A DNA stretch of 64,000 nt from Sclerurus mexicanus (GCA_013396755.1 VWZF01003022.1:172138-236137), one strand, 5' to 3'; numbered from the stretch's first letter, positions 51,393-63,668 are shown. The notes: generated from the sequence alone by a model not told the origin. Made by a program: numbers and translations.

Positions 51393-51617
51393 ACAAGTCA
51401 AATCAGGGTTGGATAATGAGAAATAAGACCAAATCTTAACACCACCTTCCCCCCACCCCTCCTTCCTGAGCTTAACTTTATTCATGATTGCCTATCTTTT
51501 CTCCACCCCAGCAGGGCAGGGAGATGGGAATGGGAGTTGGAGACAGTTCATCACATGGTTTTTTCTGCCTCTACTTCCAACTCAGGGAGAGGACTCCTTT
51601 TCTTTCTCCAGAATGGG

Positions 51618-51840
51618 GTCCTTCCCACGGGAGAGAGTCCTCCATGAAATTCTGCAACATGAGTCCTTCCCACTGTACTACAGTTCTTCACAACCAGCTC
51701 CAGTGTGCATCCCTTCCACAGGGTGCAATCCTTCAGGAACAGACTGCTTATGTGTGGTTCCTCCACAGGGTCAAAATTCCTGCCAGTAAACCTACTCCAG
51801 CCTGGTCTTCTCTCTCCACAGGGCCACAAGTCTTACCAGG
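51618..51840. repeat. Degenerate 47-49 bp tandem array inside the LTR
   Basis: About five diverged head-to-tail units, each with a TCC(T)CCAC(A/G)GGG-like core followed by AGTCCTTC(A)-like and CTCCAG-like segments. Units begin near 51618, 51663, 51709, 51758 and 51806. The array lies between the TATA-like and AATAAA sites. Similar internal arrays occur in related avian LTRs as I remember them, so this probably pre-dates the insertion. Confidence 0.7.
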
Positions 51841-51996
51841 AAGGGTCACAGCCTCCCTTGAGTTATCTTGATGTGGTGTCGTGCACAGGCTGCAGGTGGA
51901 TCTCTGCTCCCCTGACCTTGGTGTCTGCAGAGTTGTTGCTCTCATGTATACTCACTTCTTTGGCCACTGTTTTCTCCTGTGTGATAAATTAGTTTC

Positions 51997-52005
51997 TTTT
52001 TAAAC
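51997..52005 (-). promoter_or_regulatory. LTR TATA-like element
   Basis: On the - strand TTTAAAAAG, preceded by a GGGATAAGAG stretch, lies about 190 bases inside the LTR start at 52191. In related copies a clearer TATTTAAG-type box is found here. It would place transcription initiation upstream of the internal tandem array. Probably decayed. Confidence 0.4.
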
Positions 52006-52706
52006 TCTCTTATCCCAGAGTTGCTACCACCAATGTTGATGGGCTGAGCCTTGGCCAGTGGTGGGTCCACTTGGAACCAGCTGCCACTGACTCCATCATA
52101 TGTAGTGGAAGCTTCTAACAGCTTCTCAAGGAAGCCACTCCTGTAGCCCTCCACTTCCACTGTCAAAAACTGGCCATACAAGCCCAGTACAAGTGCTAAT
52201 GATTTCTTCCTTATGTATTCACTTTTAACTGCATACACTTTCAGATGTGCTCCCACCCCCAGCTCCTCACTTCCAGTTCCCTGAATCCTGCAGTGCAGCT
52301 GACCTTGCTGAAGCCAGGTGCATACTTGGGTTTGAGTGGTTGATAATTAGTAGCTGGCTCAGCAGAACAGTATTTGAGGTAGCAGATGCAAATTTCTAAA
52401 ATCCATCTCAATTTAATTGTAAAAGTGTATATCTTCAACTACAACATGTACATGGTCAGTACTTTCAACTCTGAAAGGAAAGAATACTGCAGTAAGGGAT
52501 ACATATGCCTTTTCTGGACTGGATATCTTCCAGAATTTGAGTCCAGAGCAACCTCAACATTGTTTTAGCATGCAATAGCTGGAAATCCTTAGGTGGAATA
52601 ATACATGAACCTGACGTTTCTAGGAATATTTCCAGGGTACTCCTTGAGGACAGAGAGGAATTTGACTCAAAACATTTTCATTTCACTGAGCAACACCACT
52701 TTTTCC

Positions 52707-52855
52707 TTTTAAAAATAAAAAAAAATAAAAAAAAATTAAAAACTGTAAACAAGCTCAAGTCTCACAGAGTATCCTAAAATCAATTAAAAGATATTTTAAG
52801 ATTTTCACATTCTTGTTTTTCTCTCTATTTTTACTTTTTTCTTTTTTTTTTTTAA
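52707..52855. repeat. A-rich arm and T-rich arm, imperfect inverted pair
   Basis: An A-rich stretch with AAAAATAAAA units (about 52710-52742) is followed after about 85 bases by a T-rich stretch (about 52827-52855). The two arms are roughly complementary and could pair as an imperfect hairpin, but each is also ordinary low-complexity DNA. Confidence 0.55.
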
Positions 52856-55208
52856 GTGTATGTATCCTATAGTTATATTTTAAAATAGTTGAAGCTAATT
52901 ACATGTAATGGAGGGGGGGAAAGTCCAATACCTTTCACATCTGCTTTTATACACATTAAAATCAAATCAAGCATTTTTTCCTTTACTATTACATTAAAGC
53001 GGGTAGTTGAACATGATTTGTAGTTTACACCTGTCTATATGTGAGACAGTTTATGAATGAGTTGAACAATTTGAGTATGTAATAACATTATTATTGCCCC
53101 TTATCTCAGCTTCTTAGGAAAAGAGCTGTTTTCTTATGAAAATCTGCACCTAAAATCCATGCATAGTTCGAACATTTTCCAGATTTTACCACATTCATTC
53201 AGAGTACTGTGCTATTCACAATACGCCAAAAATCTTAATTGGGGAAAATTCAAACTTCACTATAAGAATGTCTTAACCCTATAAGAGTTTGGTCTATAAG
53301 AGTAAACTATAGGATTATGCAGTTTATTGGTTTGTCAGTTGATTTGAAACAGCATGGAAAACTTAATTTAAAAAAATGAACCATTCTGTTTTTAGTCAGA
53401 ACATCTTGAAATTAAATATGCCATTTAAATTTGCTTGACAGAAATCTAAATCAGTGAGAAAAATGTATCAGATTAAAAAAATTTCATATGCCTACATATG
53501 CATAATATATTGGTCTATGTATTTATTTATATTAATGGAAATTACATTTTCTGAAATTAGGATAGATTCCTTGGAAATTATCAAAACCTTTGGCTTTCCA
53601 TAGAAAACTGAACACAATATATTATTAAAGAATAGCAGTTTTTGCAAGTGTTTCGACTATATTACATAGAAGGCCAGAGCTAAAGATTTGTTCAATTTAT
53701 TTTTTCATAAAGGGAGGTCACTGATGATAAGGTTTCTAAAACTCGGTGCCTGAATGCTTAACCCATGGGCCTCTGAGACAGGAATTTAGGGAATGGAGTG
53801 CACAATAATTTTAATTTATACCAGCATCTACACTTTGCTGGTGAGTGTTCTTAGGTGTCTACAGGCTGAAGATAGAAAAACAAAATCCTAGAGCCATTGT
53901 GCAAAGAACTAAATATCTGTGGTTGAAGGCTGAAAGTGAAAAGGTAGAAAAAATCCACTGTGCTTGAAAATACTCCAGAACACATCCATAGAGAATACAG
54001 ACTAATTAGAATTCCACCATAAGATTGGGCAGAATTTTTCTCCTACAGTAAATTTAAGAAAGACTGAACAGTCCTACTTAGAATTTATATGAATAAATTA
54101 TACCATGAATTATTTTACCATGTAATGAGTTTCATGCATTTGAAGTAAGTGAAGAAAGTTAATATGGGTATAAGAAAGGTTAATGCCATTTAAAGAAATT
54201 GAAAAATACAGGTAATGTGATCTAAATGAGATATTCAACTGAAAGCTAAAATATATTAAGTAGGGGATATCTCATAATCCAAGTGTGGGTTTTGTAGCAG
54301 TATAAGTATTTAAGCACTGTGTAATTTTAGTAACTTTCTTCACATGATTACTGCCAAATTAACTGAAGTACAGAGGATCAACAACAAATGAATATTTCAA
54401 AACTGACTACAAGTATAAAAAGAATTTACTACTGGAAGGTTGTTATGATAGTGTTTTTAATGAATACTTGACATTATTAATACTGTAATTATTTATTTAT
54501 TTCACATTGGAGTTGTAGCTGGCATTTGGCAGCAGTATAATAATAGATGATCTCTTGAGTATCTTATATAAAATGACAGTAGGGCAAAGTGGAAACAGGA
54601 TAAGAACAGATAAGTTGATAAAGCTCTTTGAAAGTCTAAGATGACTGCCTTTAGTTGACAGCCTAAAAATAACCATTAATCCTGAGAACAAAAGACGAAA
54701 ATGCTTTTATTCACCTGCACTGGGCTTTGCCTCTTGTTTCTGAGAGGAGAACTGGAGGATTCTTTTGTTATCACTATCATTTCTTTCAGTGTTGTAAGTG
54801 ATTTATTTAGTGATTTAGTTTATTCTATTAGTTGTTGGCTGCATAAAATAATTCTTAGACTCTGCTTCTCCCCTCCAGTTTTATCAACCTTCTTTTTTGA
54901 GTTTCAGCCGTGTTTATGACCATCAGACAACTGAACACACAGCTTTAAGGAAACACTGAGTTTTTGAGGGAAACTTGGTATTCTGACAGCTGAGATTTTA
55001 AGAAAAATACCAAATATCAGGAAACTCACCATAAAAATCATGAGAGTTGACAATGCTGCCATCTAGCCTTAGAAATGTAATCAACAGCAGTAATCTGATA
55101 CAAAGCTGTGAGTCTCTGAATGTCTCCATTAGCTCACTAAATACCAGGAATCTAAGAGCGCTCCTTTCTGTGAAGTCACAGTAGCTTGACCATGAACAAT
55201 GAGTCCTC

Positions 55209-55423
55209 TGACATCATTCTCAAGAACAAGGTTGTATATATGTTGAGCTAGTGACATCATATGCTCAGATGTCCAGAGGATGCATACATGGGACATTGCT
55301 CTGAAACCCCTCGTTATAAAAATTAAAAAGACAGAAAGCTTGCTTCTGTGTGCTATCCTTTAAGGAAGAATTATGATGTCTTCAGTACATCTTATATTTT
55401 CATGGCTGGCTTCTTCTCTTTGT
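55209..55423 (+). promoter_or_regulatory. Promoter-like stretch with TATA box and possible first exon
   Basis: In order: TGACATCAT at 55209-55217, the same nonamer at 55252-55260 (a CRE/AP-1-like variant), GATGCATAC at about 55279-55287 (Pit-1/octamer-like), and TATAAA at 55315-55320. About 53 bases after the TATA box come two consecutive ATG codons (55373 and 55376). From these a short hydrophobic peptide starts, MMSSVHLIFSWLASSL, resembling a signal peptide, and the frame meets a near-consensus 5' splice site (T|GTAAGTT, GT at 55422-55423). This is the layout of a first exon of a small secreted protein, but I recognise no hormone or cytokine. Each element is short and could co-occur by chance in AT-rich DNA. 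Confidence 0.25.
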
Positions 55424-57490
55424 AAGTTGGGCTACTGCTATGAAAAGCTAAAATTAAAAGACAAGATAAAGAAACAATTTTTTCTTCGTCTAATTGGTAT
55501 TTATTTCATTTAAGCCACAGATTTTATGTCTTTTGTAATATCTAAGGAGAGTAAAGAGCAATCATCTTTTAATGTATACATATAGGATTAGTTGTGGGTT
55601 TTGTTCTAAATGCTGTACTTTCAGATATATTTTGTACGAGATAGATCATTCTTATATGTGTTATTATGTGCAAACTGTTACTACTTAGGTTTGAAATGCT
55701 ATTTTTTTTTGCTGTTTTTGTTTTAAGACTAGCATTTGTCATTGTTTTGTTCTAGCCTATTTCACAATAATTGATTTTTTGTTCACTTGTTAATTTGTTT
55801 AGTTGTAACTTTATTGAAATTCATGGATTTTCTGATATCCTGAGGAGAGTGTGTTTTCACTCACAGTCACTAATTGCACAGTGTTAAGGATTCATAAGCT
55901 CGCAACATCTTCATAAAGCAATCAACAGATTTTTTTAATTTCCTGAGTCTCTGCTCTGCTCCCTGAATCATAGCATTTGTGATCCTGCTCTTAGCTGAAA
56001 ACAGGTGCCATATTTGTATGATAAGAAAGTTTTTGAAATCAACATATATTTTTCTTTTAAAAGAATAATTTCTTGGAGACAGATTTCCATAATTACTATT
56101 ATTTATTTTTACAAAAGAGGGATTAGGAACATCAAAATCAGAGATACCTTTTTTTAAGCACAGAACAAGAGAGTAAAAGGCACTTAAAGCACCAAAAAGC
56201 TCACAGAGTAAGAATTAGATGGTTCTGGAATGTGTTAGTCACATGTGAAGCTTAGAAAGAAAGCAAACAGAAATGCTCACCAGCATAGCTTTGCAAAAGC
56301 AATACATAGCTTCTGGCTGCTTCTTTCTGAGACAAGCAGAAAAAACAAGAAAGAAAGACATCAATCAAACATGCTGGATACATCATCTGGTGACCACTTA
56401 AACATAGGTAAAAATAGGTAGCACCACCTGTTGTCAGTCCTTTAGGACAGTGGGTGCATAGAAACAGCAATGTGTCCCATTACCCCACAGGTCCTATTAC
56501 CGTGTCAGCCAGATATTGCGGGGGGGTTCAGTAGACTCTTCTCCTCACAGACTGAAAAATAGGAGCAAAATGAAACCTAGCCTGATAAGTGGCCTTGGGT
56601 TCCCCTCTTTTCAATTCCTTTAGTTTTCATCTTTACACCTTTGATATTTTCCTCACAAAATCACTCCATCTTTTACTCTTTTGTAATCCACTTAATAAGA
56701 GAAAAATTAGGTTATATTTTCTTAATAATGTTGCTTGGAGCATTCCCATATCCCTGGCCTCTACCAGTGGATTTTTATATTTTTATCCATTGCTCTCTCT
56801 GTCTAAATAAAATCAGACTGATCTACATGGCTGTATACTCACAAACAACTTCCATATACTTAGTGATTTCCCACATAGAATTATCACAGATATATATACG
56901 CAATAGAATAAACATATGTATATTACATATATGAGAGAGTACCTGACTTGAGCTCTCCCTTTAGCACAACCAGCCTTTCCCTTGAATGATTAGCTGCTGT
57001 TTGTATGTTGATGCTGATTCTATCACAGGTCTAGAGGGATTCTTCTTCCTGCACAGATCTGGAGGGGGAAGAGGTGAAATTGGTTGCTCAGAGCTCAGAT
57101 CTCTCCCTACTCACATGGCACGTTCATTGGTATGTAGTGTGGCAGTCATAAGCTACTGGGGCCTGGCTGACAATCCGGGATAAAATTCTGTGTCTGCCTG
57201 AATCCAGATAATTCAGACTCATATTACTAGTATGTATGTTTACCTTATCAATGATTCATGGAGGTGTATGTCGTACACCTGTCCAGAGAGACACCTGAGC
57301 TGGAAGACAGGCAAACAATAATACTCAAGCTCAACTGTAAAGACTGACTCAAATTCATTTACTGTTGATTACATTGACACATATGAAACTAACTCTCTGG
57401 ATAATTTTCCAGCAAGAGGAACTTGGTTGTTTGCTTTTTTTTTTTCCCTTTTTTTTGTTTTTCAATTTGCTTGTTTTGTCATTGCTGGGA

Positions 57491-57545
57491 TTTATTTATT
57501 TATTTATTTATTTATTCATTTTTTTATTTATTTATTTATTTATTT
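57491..57545. repeat. (TTTA)n tetranucleotide microsatellite
   Basis: About 13 TTTA-type units with a short interruption near 57526-57533. T-rich sequence precedes it from 57437. Confidence 0.95.
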
Positions 57546-59430
57546 CCATTTTTTGCCTGTTTCAGTAATGCCATGCTTTCTGCAGGGAAGCACACGTAGA
57601 TATTTTGTATGTCTCCTCTTTGCCCTTCAGTCTCTCATCATTCCTTTGGCTAATTCTGTATCTCCTCTCATTTAAATCCCATGTCAAAATACTTTCTGAG
57701 AAGAAAATGTCACTGCTTGCCCACCACTGAAGAAATTTTTGTTATGATTTAATAACATCATCATAATCTGATTGTCCGGTCTTTATGTAGTCTGCATTAA
57801 ATAATACACTACTGGTATGGAGACTGTTGCTCCTTGCTTTATGCCATGTACTGACAAACCCAGCATAAAAATCAATGTTTATGCCCTTCAATCCATGCTG
57901 TAAATTATAAATCCTGTGTTCAAACAACATATATCTTTTTAGCTCTACTTCCAACCTGAATAAGAAGCTGCATATCTATGTTGGCATTGGGATAGAAAAA
58001 TGCAGCAGTTGGCTGTCCTTCCTGTGAATCATCCCTGATTTATCTGAACATGGCTAAGAGAGCATGATGTGGACATAATGATGTTCCTGAAAAGGAATGA
58101 TTTTTCTGCTTGGGACACTGATAGAAATCTGAATTCTGTGACCATTACACTATGGCAACACCTCAAAGAACTTCATAAAGGTGCTTATGCCTATTTTAAA
58201 TTCATTAACAAGCAATTTGCCTTTGCATTTTCTTAAAAATATTGGTTTATACTCAGCAGTAGTTACTCTTTTCCGATCTGATACAGCTTTGTGCATGGAA
58301 AAATTGATTCATGCTCTTTATTTAACTTACAGGTTTATTGTTAAGGTTAATTAGTGAAGGTACATGAGGCACATTGAGATCCCTAGGTAAAAGATCTTCT
58401 TTTTCATATATACATAGGCATTAGTACATTTAAAAGCAGCCAATTTGTACAGCCAAAGCAGTTATCTAGTTATACTTCATGCTATTTCACAGGCTGTTTA
58501 AATCAATGCTTCAGTTAGAAAATGAAAGCAGAAGAGATTACAGTCATACATTTGTGACCTCATCTTACATGATTTTTTTTAATATTTCATACAAATATAC
58601 ACTAATCTCACCAAAACAACTATTTATCCTTCCATCACTTCAGTTCTTCTAGACTGATGAGTTTTGTCAGCACTTGTTTTTTTAATGGTTTATAGACCTC
58701 TGCTATGATTAATTTTAGCTCAGGCACAGGAAAAAAAATCACTTTAATAACCTCATGACAATACTAGAAAATGGCTCCTGATAGAATAGATTTGGGGGTT
58801 TTGGATGTTTTTTGAAATAAAATAATGACTGGGCAAATGAAAATTATCTCTCTGAAATCCACTTTAAGGCAGTGGAATGAATAAACCAATGAAAAAAAGG
58901 AAAAGAAATGAAAAGTAGGAATATGAGGATCACAAAGAAAAGACACTTCTAAAAGCAATGAAAGAAGCACAAGAGTCTGCTGTACAGTCTTTAGAAAAGC
59001 AAAGATTTTCTTACAAGTAAATCATGCCACATTTTCTAGTTCTCAGCTTCTCATTTTCTCCCTGCGGATCAGGAGTTTCTTTGAAGCATGTTCCTTACAG
59101 GAGAGATTTTTTTTCCTTGTACCATCTCTCATATTTACAATTGTGCGAGAACCTATTGCAAATACAGACATTGTTTACCTGTAAGATGAGCACTGGGCAG
59201 GCTCTGAAAGCTGCCTTCCCACTCTCCCTCCTCACCTTCCAGTCTGTTTTTTTTAATCGGATTTAGGAATTGCAAAGAAAGAGAAAGGCACCATGTGACA
59301 AGACAGTTATCAGAGAATGTCTCATGTGGGGTCTGGAAGCTGCCAAATTTCTATGAACTCAAGAGTGGGAGTGGATAGAACACAAAGTTATTGATGCTAT
59401 TTGAAAAAAATGGCCACCGACTGAGACATT

Positions 59431-59464
59431 TTGTATCAACCACTATGTTGTATCAACCACTATG
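59431..59464. repeat. Perfect 17-bp tandem duplication
   Basis: TTGTATCAACCACTATG occurs at 59431-59447 and again immediately at 59448-59464 with no mismatch. It is a recent slippage or repair duplication. Confidence 0.95.
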
Positions 59465-59689
59465 TTAAGGAATTCTGTTGGTCTTGTTGAAATGTTCCCG
59501 CACAAAATCAACAAAAGACTTATTTGACTGAGATCAACTACAATCCTATCCTGACAGTCTGCTAGCAAACCCACTCAGCCTGCAGGAAAGTATTTTAATC
59601 AGTTTCTGATGATAGGGTGTAGAAATGGGTGGGGAAAAACGTTTGAGCATGATTTATTTTTTAATTTCTCTTTTAAATCATTCCATAAC

Positions 59690-59900
59690 TCCACCAATTC
59701 CCCTCAGACAGCTAAAAACCAATGAGCCGGGGACTCCACAGCCCATTGGAAAGTGCCCGTCATTATTCAGAACTTCAGAACAAGCAGGGTGATTAATCCA
59801 TTTAAATTTTCTGTACAGGAAATATCGGAGGTGGCAGATGCTTTCCTCAATTGTGATTTACACTGAGAAGAAAATTAAAACCCTCACTGTAACAATTAAC
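59690..59900. other. Possible conserved noncoding element
   Basis: A non-repetitive stretch with balanced composition and several CpG sites (scarce elsewhere in the window). It contains a CCAAT motif (about 59721) and an inverted CCAAT (ATTGG, about 59746-59750) 25 bases apart, then GATTAATCC (about 59792-59800), a core of the type bound by OTX/PITX-class homeodomain proteins. The arrangement suggests an enhancer-like element. This rests on texture and motif content only. Confidence 0.25.
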
Positions 59901-59995
59901 TGACTGCTTCACTAAATCCACTGTCATCTCTGGCTTTTTTTCCTGTGGAGAACGTAACTAGAAATGCTTCCAGCTTTCCTGACATAAAGACATGA

Positions 59996-60100
59996 GGGGC
60001 TGGGGCTTTTGTTTTGGTTTTCCCTTGTTATTGTTTTTTGGGGTTTTGGGTGGGGTTTTTTTATTTCTTTGTTTGTTTGTTTTCTTGTTTTTTGATTGCC
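59996..60100. repeat. T/G-rich low-complexity tract
   Basis: T runs with GGGG (60002-60005 and 60040-60043), GGG (60048-60050) and GGGG (60052-60055), then TTTG units to about 60085. Three closely spaced G tracts fall one short of a canonical quadruplex. A similar T/G tract lies at 60585-60658 with GTTTT units. Confidence 0.8.
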
Positions 60101-61790
60101 TGAGGTTTTCTTAACTATTAAAGCCATTCTGTTGCTCCTTTTGGGTTATGGTTTTTGGGGTGGGGAACCACTAGGGCATGATGCTTTAGAAACTGATTAA
60201 TCTGTAGAACACTTCACAGACACTGCAGCCAAACTGTCAGTATCTCTTCATTAGCTTCAAGATAAGGAATTTTATATAAGTACATCTAAACCTCAGCCGT
60301 AACATCCTCCTCAGGGTATATTAACAGAGTAGGATTTTACAACATTTCAGGACTAATTTCCTGCTTATTTAGATACTTTTTTATCATGGAGAATTTACAC
60401 AGCTACAGACATCTGTCTTAATAATATTCAGCATGTTAATATGGGACTTGAGGACATTGGATGATTTACACTGTAGCTAGTAGATTATTTTCATCATTTT
60501 GGAATTATCAAAAAGAGAATATTTCATGGTTTTGGAAGATTTATTATTGTGATTCATTTTTATTCCATAAATTATACTCTTTTGTATGTTTGTTTTGTGT
60601 TTTTGTGGTTTTTTTTTTTTTTGTTTGGTTGGGTTTTTTTGTTTTGTTTTGTTTTGTTAATCTTAGAACTATAGGATATATATAAGGCTTTTAAGATGTC
60701 TAGTGACAGTTTGAGGAGGAAGACCCATGAGTAATTTCTCTTCCACCACCATTATAAATCTCACAAAATCATACATTAATGACGCTCATTAGTAAATGAT
60801 CAGAATAGGTTTTATGTAGGTAAAATCATATTTGGCCTAAACTTTTTTTATGCTCTCATAATCTGTCCAGCTTTGGTAAGGAGTAAAACCAAATGGTTTC
60901 TCAATATAACCAGTATGTATTTTTCATGAACAATCACCTTATGCTTAAGCCTGGGGTGTCTCAAACTTTTCATATCATGAACTACAAAGCAATGAAGTCA
61001 ATCATATCATGAGTGATGCCATCCTTTTACAAGATTCTGAGCTGAAAGGATCTGTGTTAAGGTGAAATGTCAATATGCTTGACTTGGTTTTGCTTTTATC
61101 TAGAATTTTCCATATTACAACTGCTGTAAACAAGACACTCAGCTATGAAGCTTAATACTGAACCAGAATATAAAATCTTCTGCTGATGGATGAGTAAAGG
61201 AGGGAAGTCCTAACACAGCTGCAGATTCAGTCTTGTGCGTAACTGGTGTAAGAATCCATATGCAACACTTTATAAGACAAATATGAACTGATTAATTGTA
61301 TTTTACACATAGTAAACAAGACCTTCCCACCGGGTAGACCCTACTCACACAGGAAAAAAAAATAAAAAATGAGGGAAAGCACTTGAATGGACATTAACTG
61401 AAAAAGTAGCAATGGCTTAGGTTGTGCATCTTGAGCACTGATTTTGGAAGATCTTTTGTTTCAGAGGTCTTGAGATCAGAACTGAAATAGAGAGAAAAAA
61501 AAAAAACCATATGATTTACCTGACTGTAAAATTCTGGTTTAATAATCATAGCAGAAGGAAAATATTTATGGTAACTACTTTTATTAATGAAATAAGAATT
61601 ATTCTATATCTGAAGCTTATTGTATTTCATGTGTTATAATGTGAGAATAGTATTTAATCCTTTGGAAAACGTCAGTAAATACTTGAAAATGTTTCACAAA
61701 CCTATTTGGAAATCTACAAATATGAAAGGAATAATTATATTTTTTTCTTTTTGCAGGGAAAAAAATAAGAAAACAAACTACCTTTTGTCC

Positions 61791-61820
61791 TTCTCTCTCT
61801 CTCTCTCTCTTTTTTTTTTT
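61791..61820. repeat. (TC)n followed by T10
   Basis: Ten TC-type units (61791-61810) run directly into ten T. Simple repeat. Confidence 0.93.
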
Positions 61821-62973
61821 AATATTAAAAAAATCTCCACTGTTTTTTACTATTCACTCTTCATAAATGGGAAAACAAAAACAGAATGGAAAAATGGACA
61901 AAATTATGGAAAGGAGAATGTGGAAAAAATATAAATTTTCCTAGCTCCCTGTTTCTACACCTTGTTGCTTGTTGCATTAATTAGCTGTACAGACAATTGC
62001 ATTTATGTATTCAATTTTCCATTTTAATATTTACTGAAATATTTATTTATTTTTACTCACTGGGCATGAGTAAAGGTCATTAGTTGTAGATAAACATGTT
62101 TGTTTTGCTGTTTAGTTTCCCTGTAGCTGATAATTAGAGTTCCTGTTATAAAAAACATTTTATGAGAAATAAACCCTTTTAATAGAAAAAAAAAACAAAA
62201 CAAACCAACAAAAAAACATACCTGTTTACATGCACTTTCCTCAGAGCATGCAAAAAAACCTTTGCACCCACTTTTTCTATATGCAGGCACATCAGCAGGT
62301 AGCAGGAAGTTTGGGAGGCTGTATGCAGCTGAACATATGCTCTAAGAGGAATAACATGATTTATGTGGAAGAAGGAAGTGGCTTACATCTCCACCAGAGC
62401 AAAGAGAATTCCAGGAAGGACTGTGACCTCCACACCAAATTTTTTTTTTCTCTGATCTCCTGGGGTACTATTACCTTGAACTGCTATTGTTTCAAGACAG
62501 ATAACCAAGTCACACTCCAATTTACAATGTCTCTAGACAAGTGTGCAAGTCCTTTTTTAACTTCCTGTCATCTAAGACTGGTAATGAGTTTGATGTAATT
62601 TCAATTCAGTCCTCAAAAAATCAGTCCAATATGTTGTGAGCATCTTATCCAGGCTTACTGTGTTTATGCAGATTTTGATTTTATATTGTTATTTTAGTTT
62701 ATTTTGTGTTTAATCTGCCTTCCCTTTATGTATATGGTAATCTGTGGGTCCTTTGGAATATTTTGTCACCAAAGAATTTTTTTTCTACATAAGAATGGAT
62801 TGTTCTCCATAAAAAAGCCTTTGGAAATTTCAGTTTCTTTGTTGAACTGTAAGAATTGTTTTTAAAGTATATCCATAGCAATCAGAATGATTCTTAATTT
62901 CTGAAACAATGCCATTTAAACACATCACTTCTTGAACACCAATGGTGACACTGAGGCTTATTCTATCCATGTT

Positions 62974-63030
62974 TTTATATGAGATTATATGAGACTTTAT
63001 ATGATATTATATGAGTTTATATAAGATTAA
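62974..63030. repeat. Degenerate 10-11 bp minisatellite
   Basis: About five head-to-tail copies of a TTATATGAGA-like unit with small differences. It ends about 15 bases before the CR1 tail at 63046. Confidence 0.8.
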
Positions 63031-63045
63031 AAAGGATATAGATCT

Positions 63046-63131
63046 TTTCTGAAGTACTGTATTAGGAGCTGGACTTCCATGATCCTTCTGGGTCCCTTCC
63101 AACTCAGGATATTCCACAATATTCTATGAAG
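63046..63131 (+). mobile_element. CR1 LINE 3' tail fragment
   Basis: Contains AGGAGCTGGACTTCCATGAT (63064-63083) and GGGTCCCTTCCAACTCAGG (63090-63108), ending in two degenerate octamer-like units (ATTCCACA and ATTCTATG, 63111-63128). These are hallmarks of the CR1 3' end in birds. Only the last 70-85 bases of the element remain. Sequence similarity to the tail at 3912-4086 suggests the same subfamily. The left boundary is approximate. Confidence 0.87.
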
Positions 63132-63668
63132 ACCATGGGTAGTGTGTTGTCTGCAAAATAAGACAAAATGTAAGAGGCAGCAAATCTGTAGTGAGACAGA
63201 GGGTGAGGACAGGACCCTTAAGAAGATTATAATTATAATAAAGGTTATCTACAGTGGTATTTTTAAATCTGATGGTTCTACATCATTGCAAACTTTTAAA
63301 ATAGGTATCAGCAGTCCCCACTGGCCTTTTACCTAGCCATTATCTGTTGGCCATTTCCAAATCCTGTGGGTCTCAAGATGGGAAAGACTAGAGGTTAATG
63401 GGTTTATGCACTAATTCAAGGAGTGTGCTCTATTTGTAAAAGTGCTAAAACTCCTCTGGCAGAAACTGTCAAGTGAATAGCTTAGGTTACTGTCACTGAT
63501 GGAGTGGAAATGTCAAAGAGCAACTCATTAGAGTCAGAGAATAAATAGGTTGGGTTACTCAGAGCTTTGAAAAGCGTGAAAGGTAAGAGCAAGCAGATGA
63601 TCTAGATGTGATGGTGCTATAGTTTCAAAGTCTTTAATGGAATTTTTTTCTCTCCCTTGCCAATACAG
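63132..63668. other. Unique noncoding DNA
   Basis: Nothing recognised until composition shifts to GC-rich near 63640. Confidence 0.55.

Larger units (their letters stand above)
51208..52191 (-). mobile_element. Solo LTR of an avian endogenous retrovirus
   Basis: The 984-base unit starts TGTACTGGGCTTG and ends CAACCCATGACA when read on the - strand, giving TG...CA ends. It matches an LTR type I associate with avian ERVL-like elements. The + strand left end has TGTCATGGGTTGACTC and CCAGGTGCCCACCAAAGC; the right end has GGCCAGTGGTGGGTCC. Flanking bases AGTGG (51203-51207) and AGTGC (52192-52196) are a 4-of-5 match, fitting an old 5-bp target duplication. No gag, pol or env sequence is present on either side, so it is a solo LTR left by recombination between two LTRs. 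Orientation rests on the TATA-like and AATAAA positions listed separately. The class (ERVL) and family name are from memory and unverified. Confidence 0.85.
52192..63045. other. Unique noncoding DNA with simple repeats
   Basis: Apart from the repeats, the promoter-like stretch near 55200-55425 and the possible conserved element near 59690-59900, nothing is recognised. Seven consecutive G lie near 56520-56526. Open frames are short and unconvincing on both strands. Confidence 0.55.

Noticed and set aside
51484..51992. Overlapping open frames of 95-127 codons on the plus strand and shorter ones on the minus strand
   Set aside because: They fall inside the LTR. LTRs of this type are noncoding, and the frames come from GC-rich tandem units.
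51208..52191. Possibility of a complete provirus around the LTR
   Set aside because: No second LTR copy, primer-binding-site region or gag/pol/env-like sequence is visible within several kilobases on either side.
60031..60060. G-quadruplex with telomere-like TTTTGGGG units
   Set aside because: Only three close G tracts are present; the fourth is more than 30 bases away, so it does not meet the canonical pattern.
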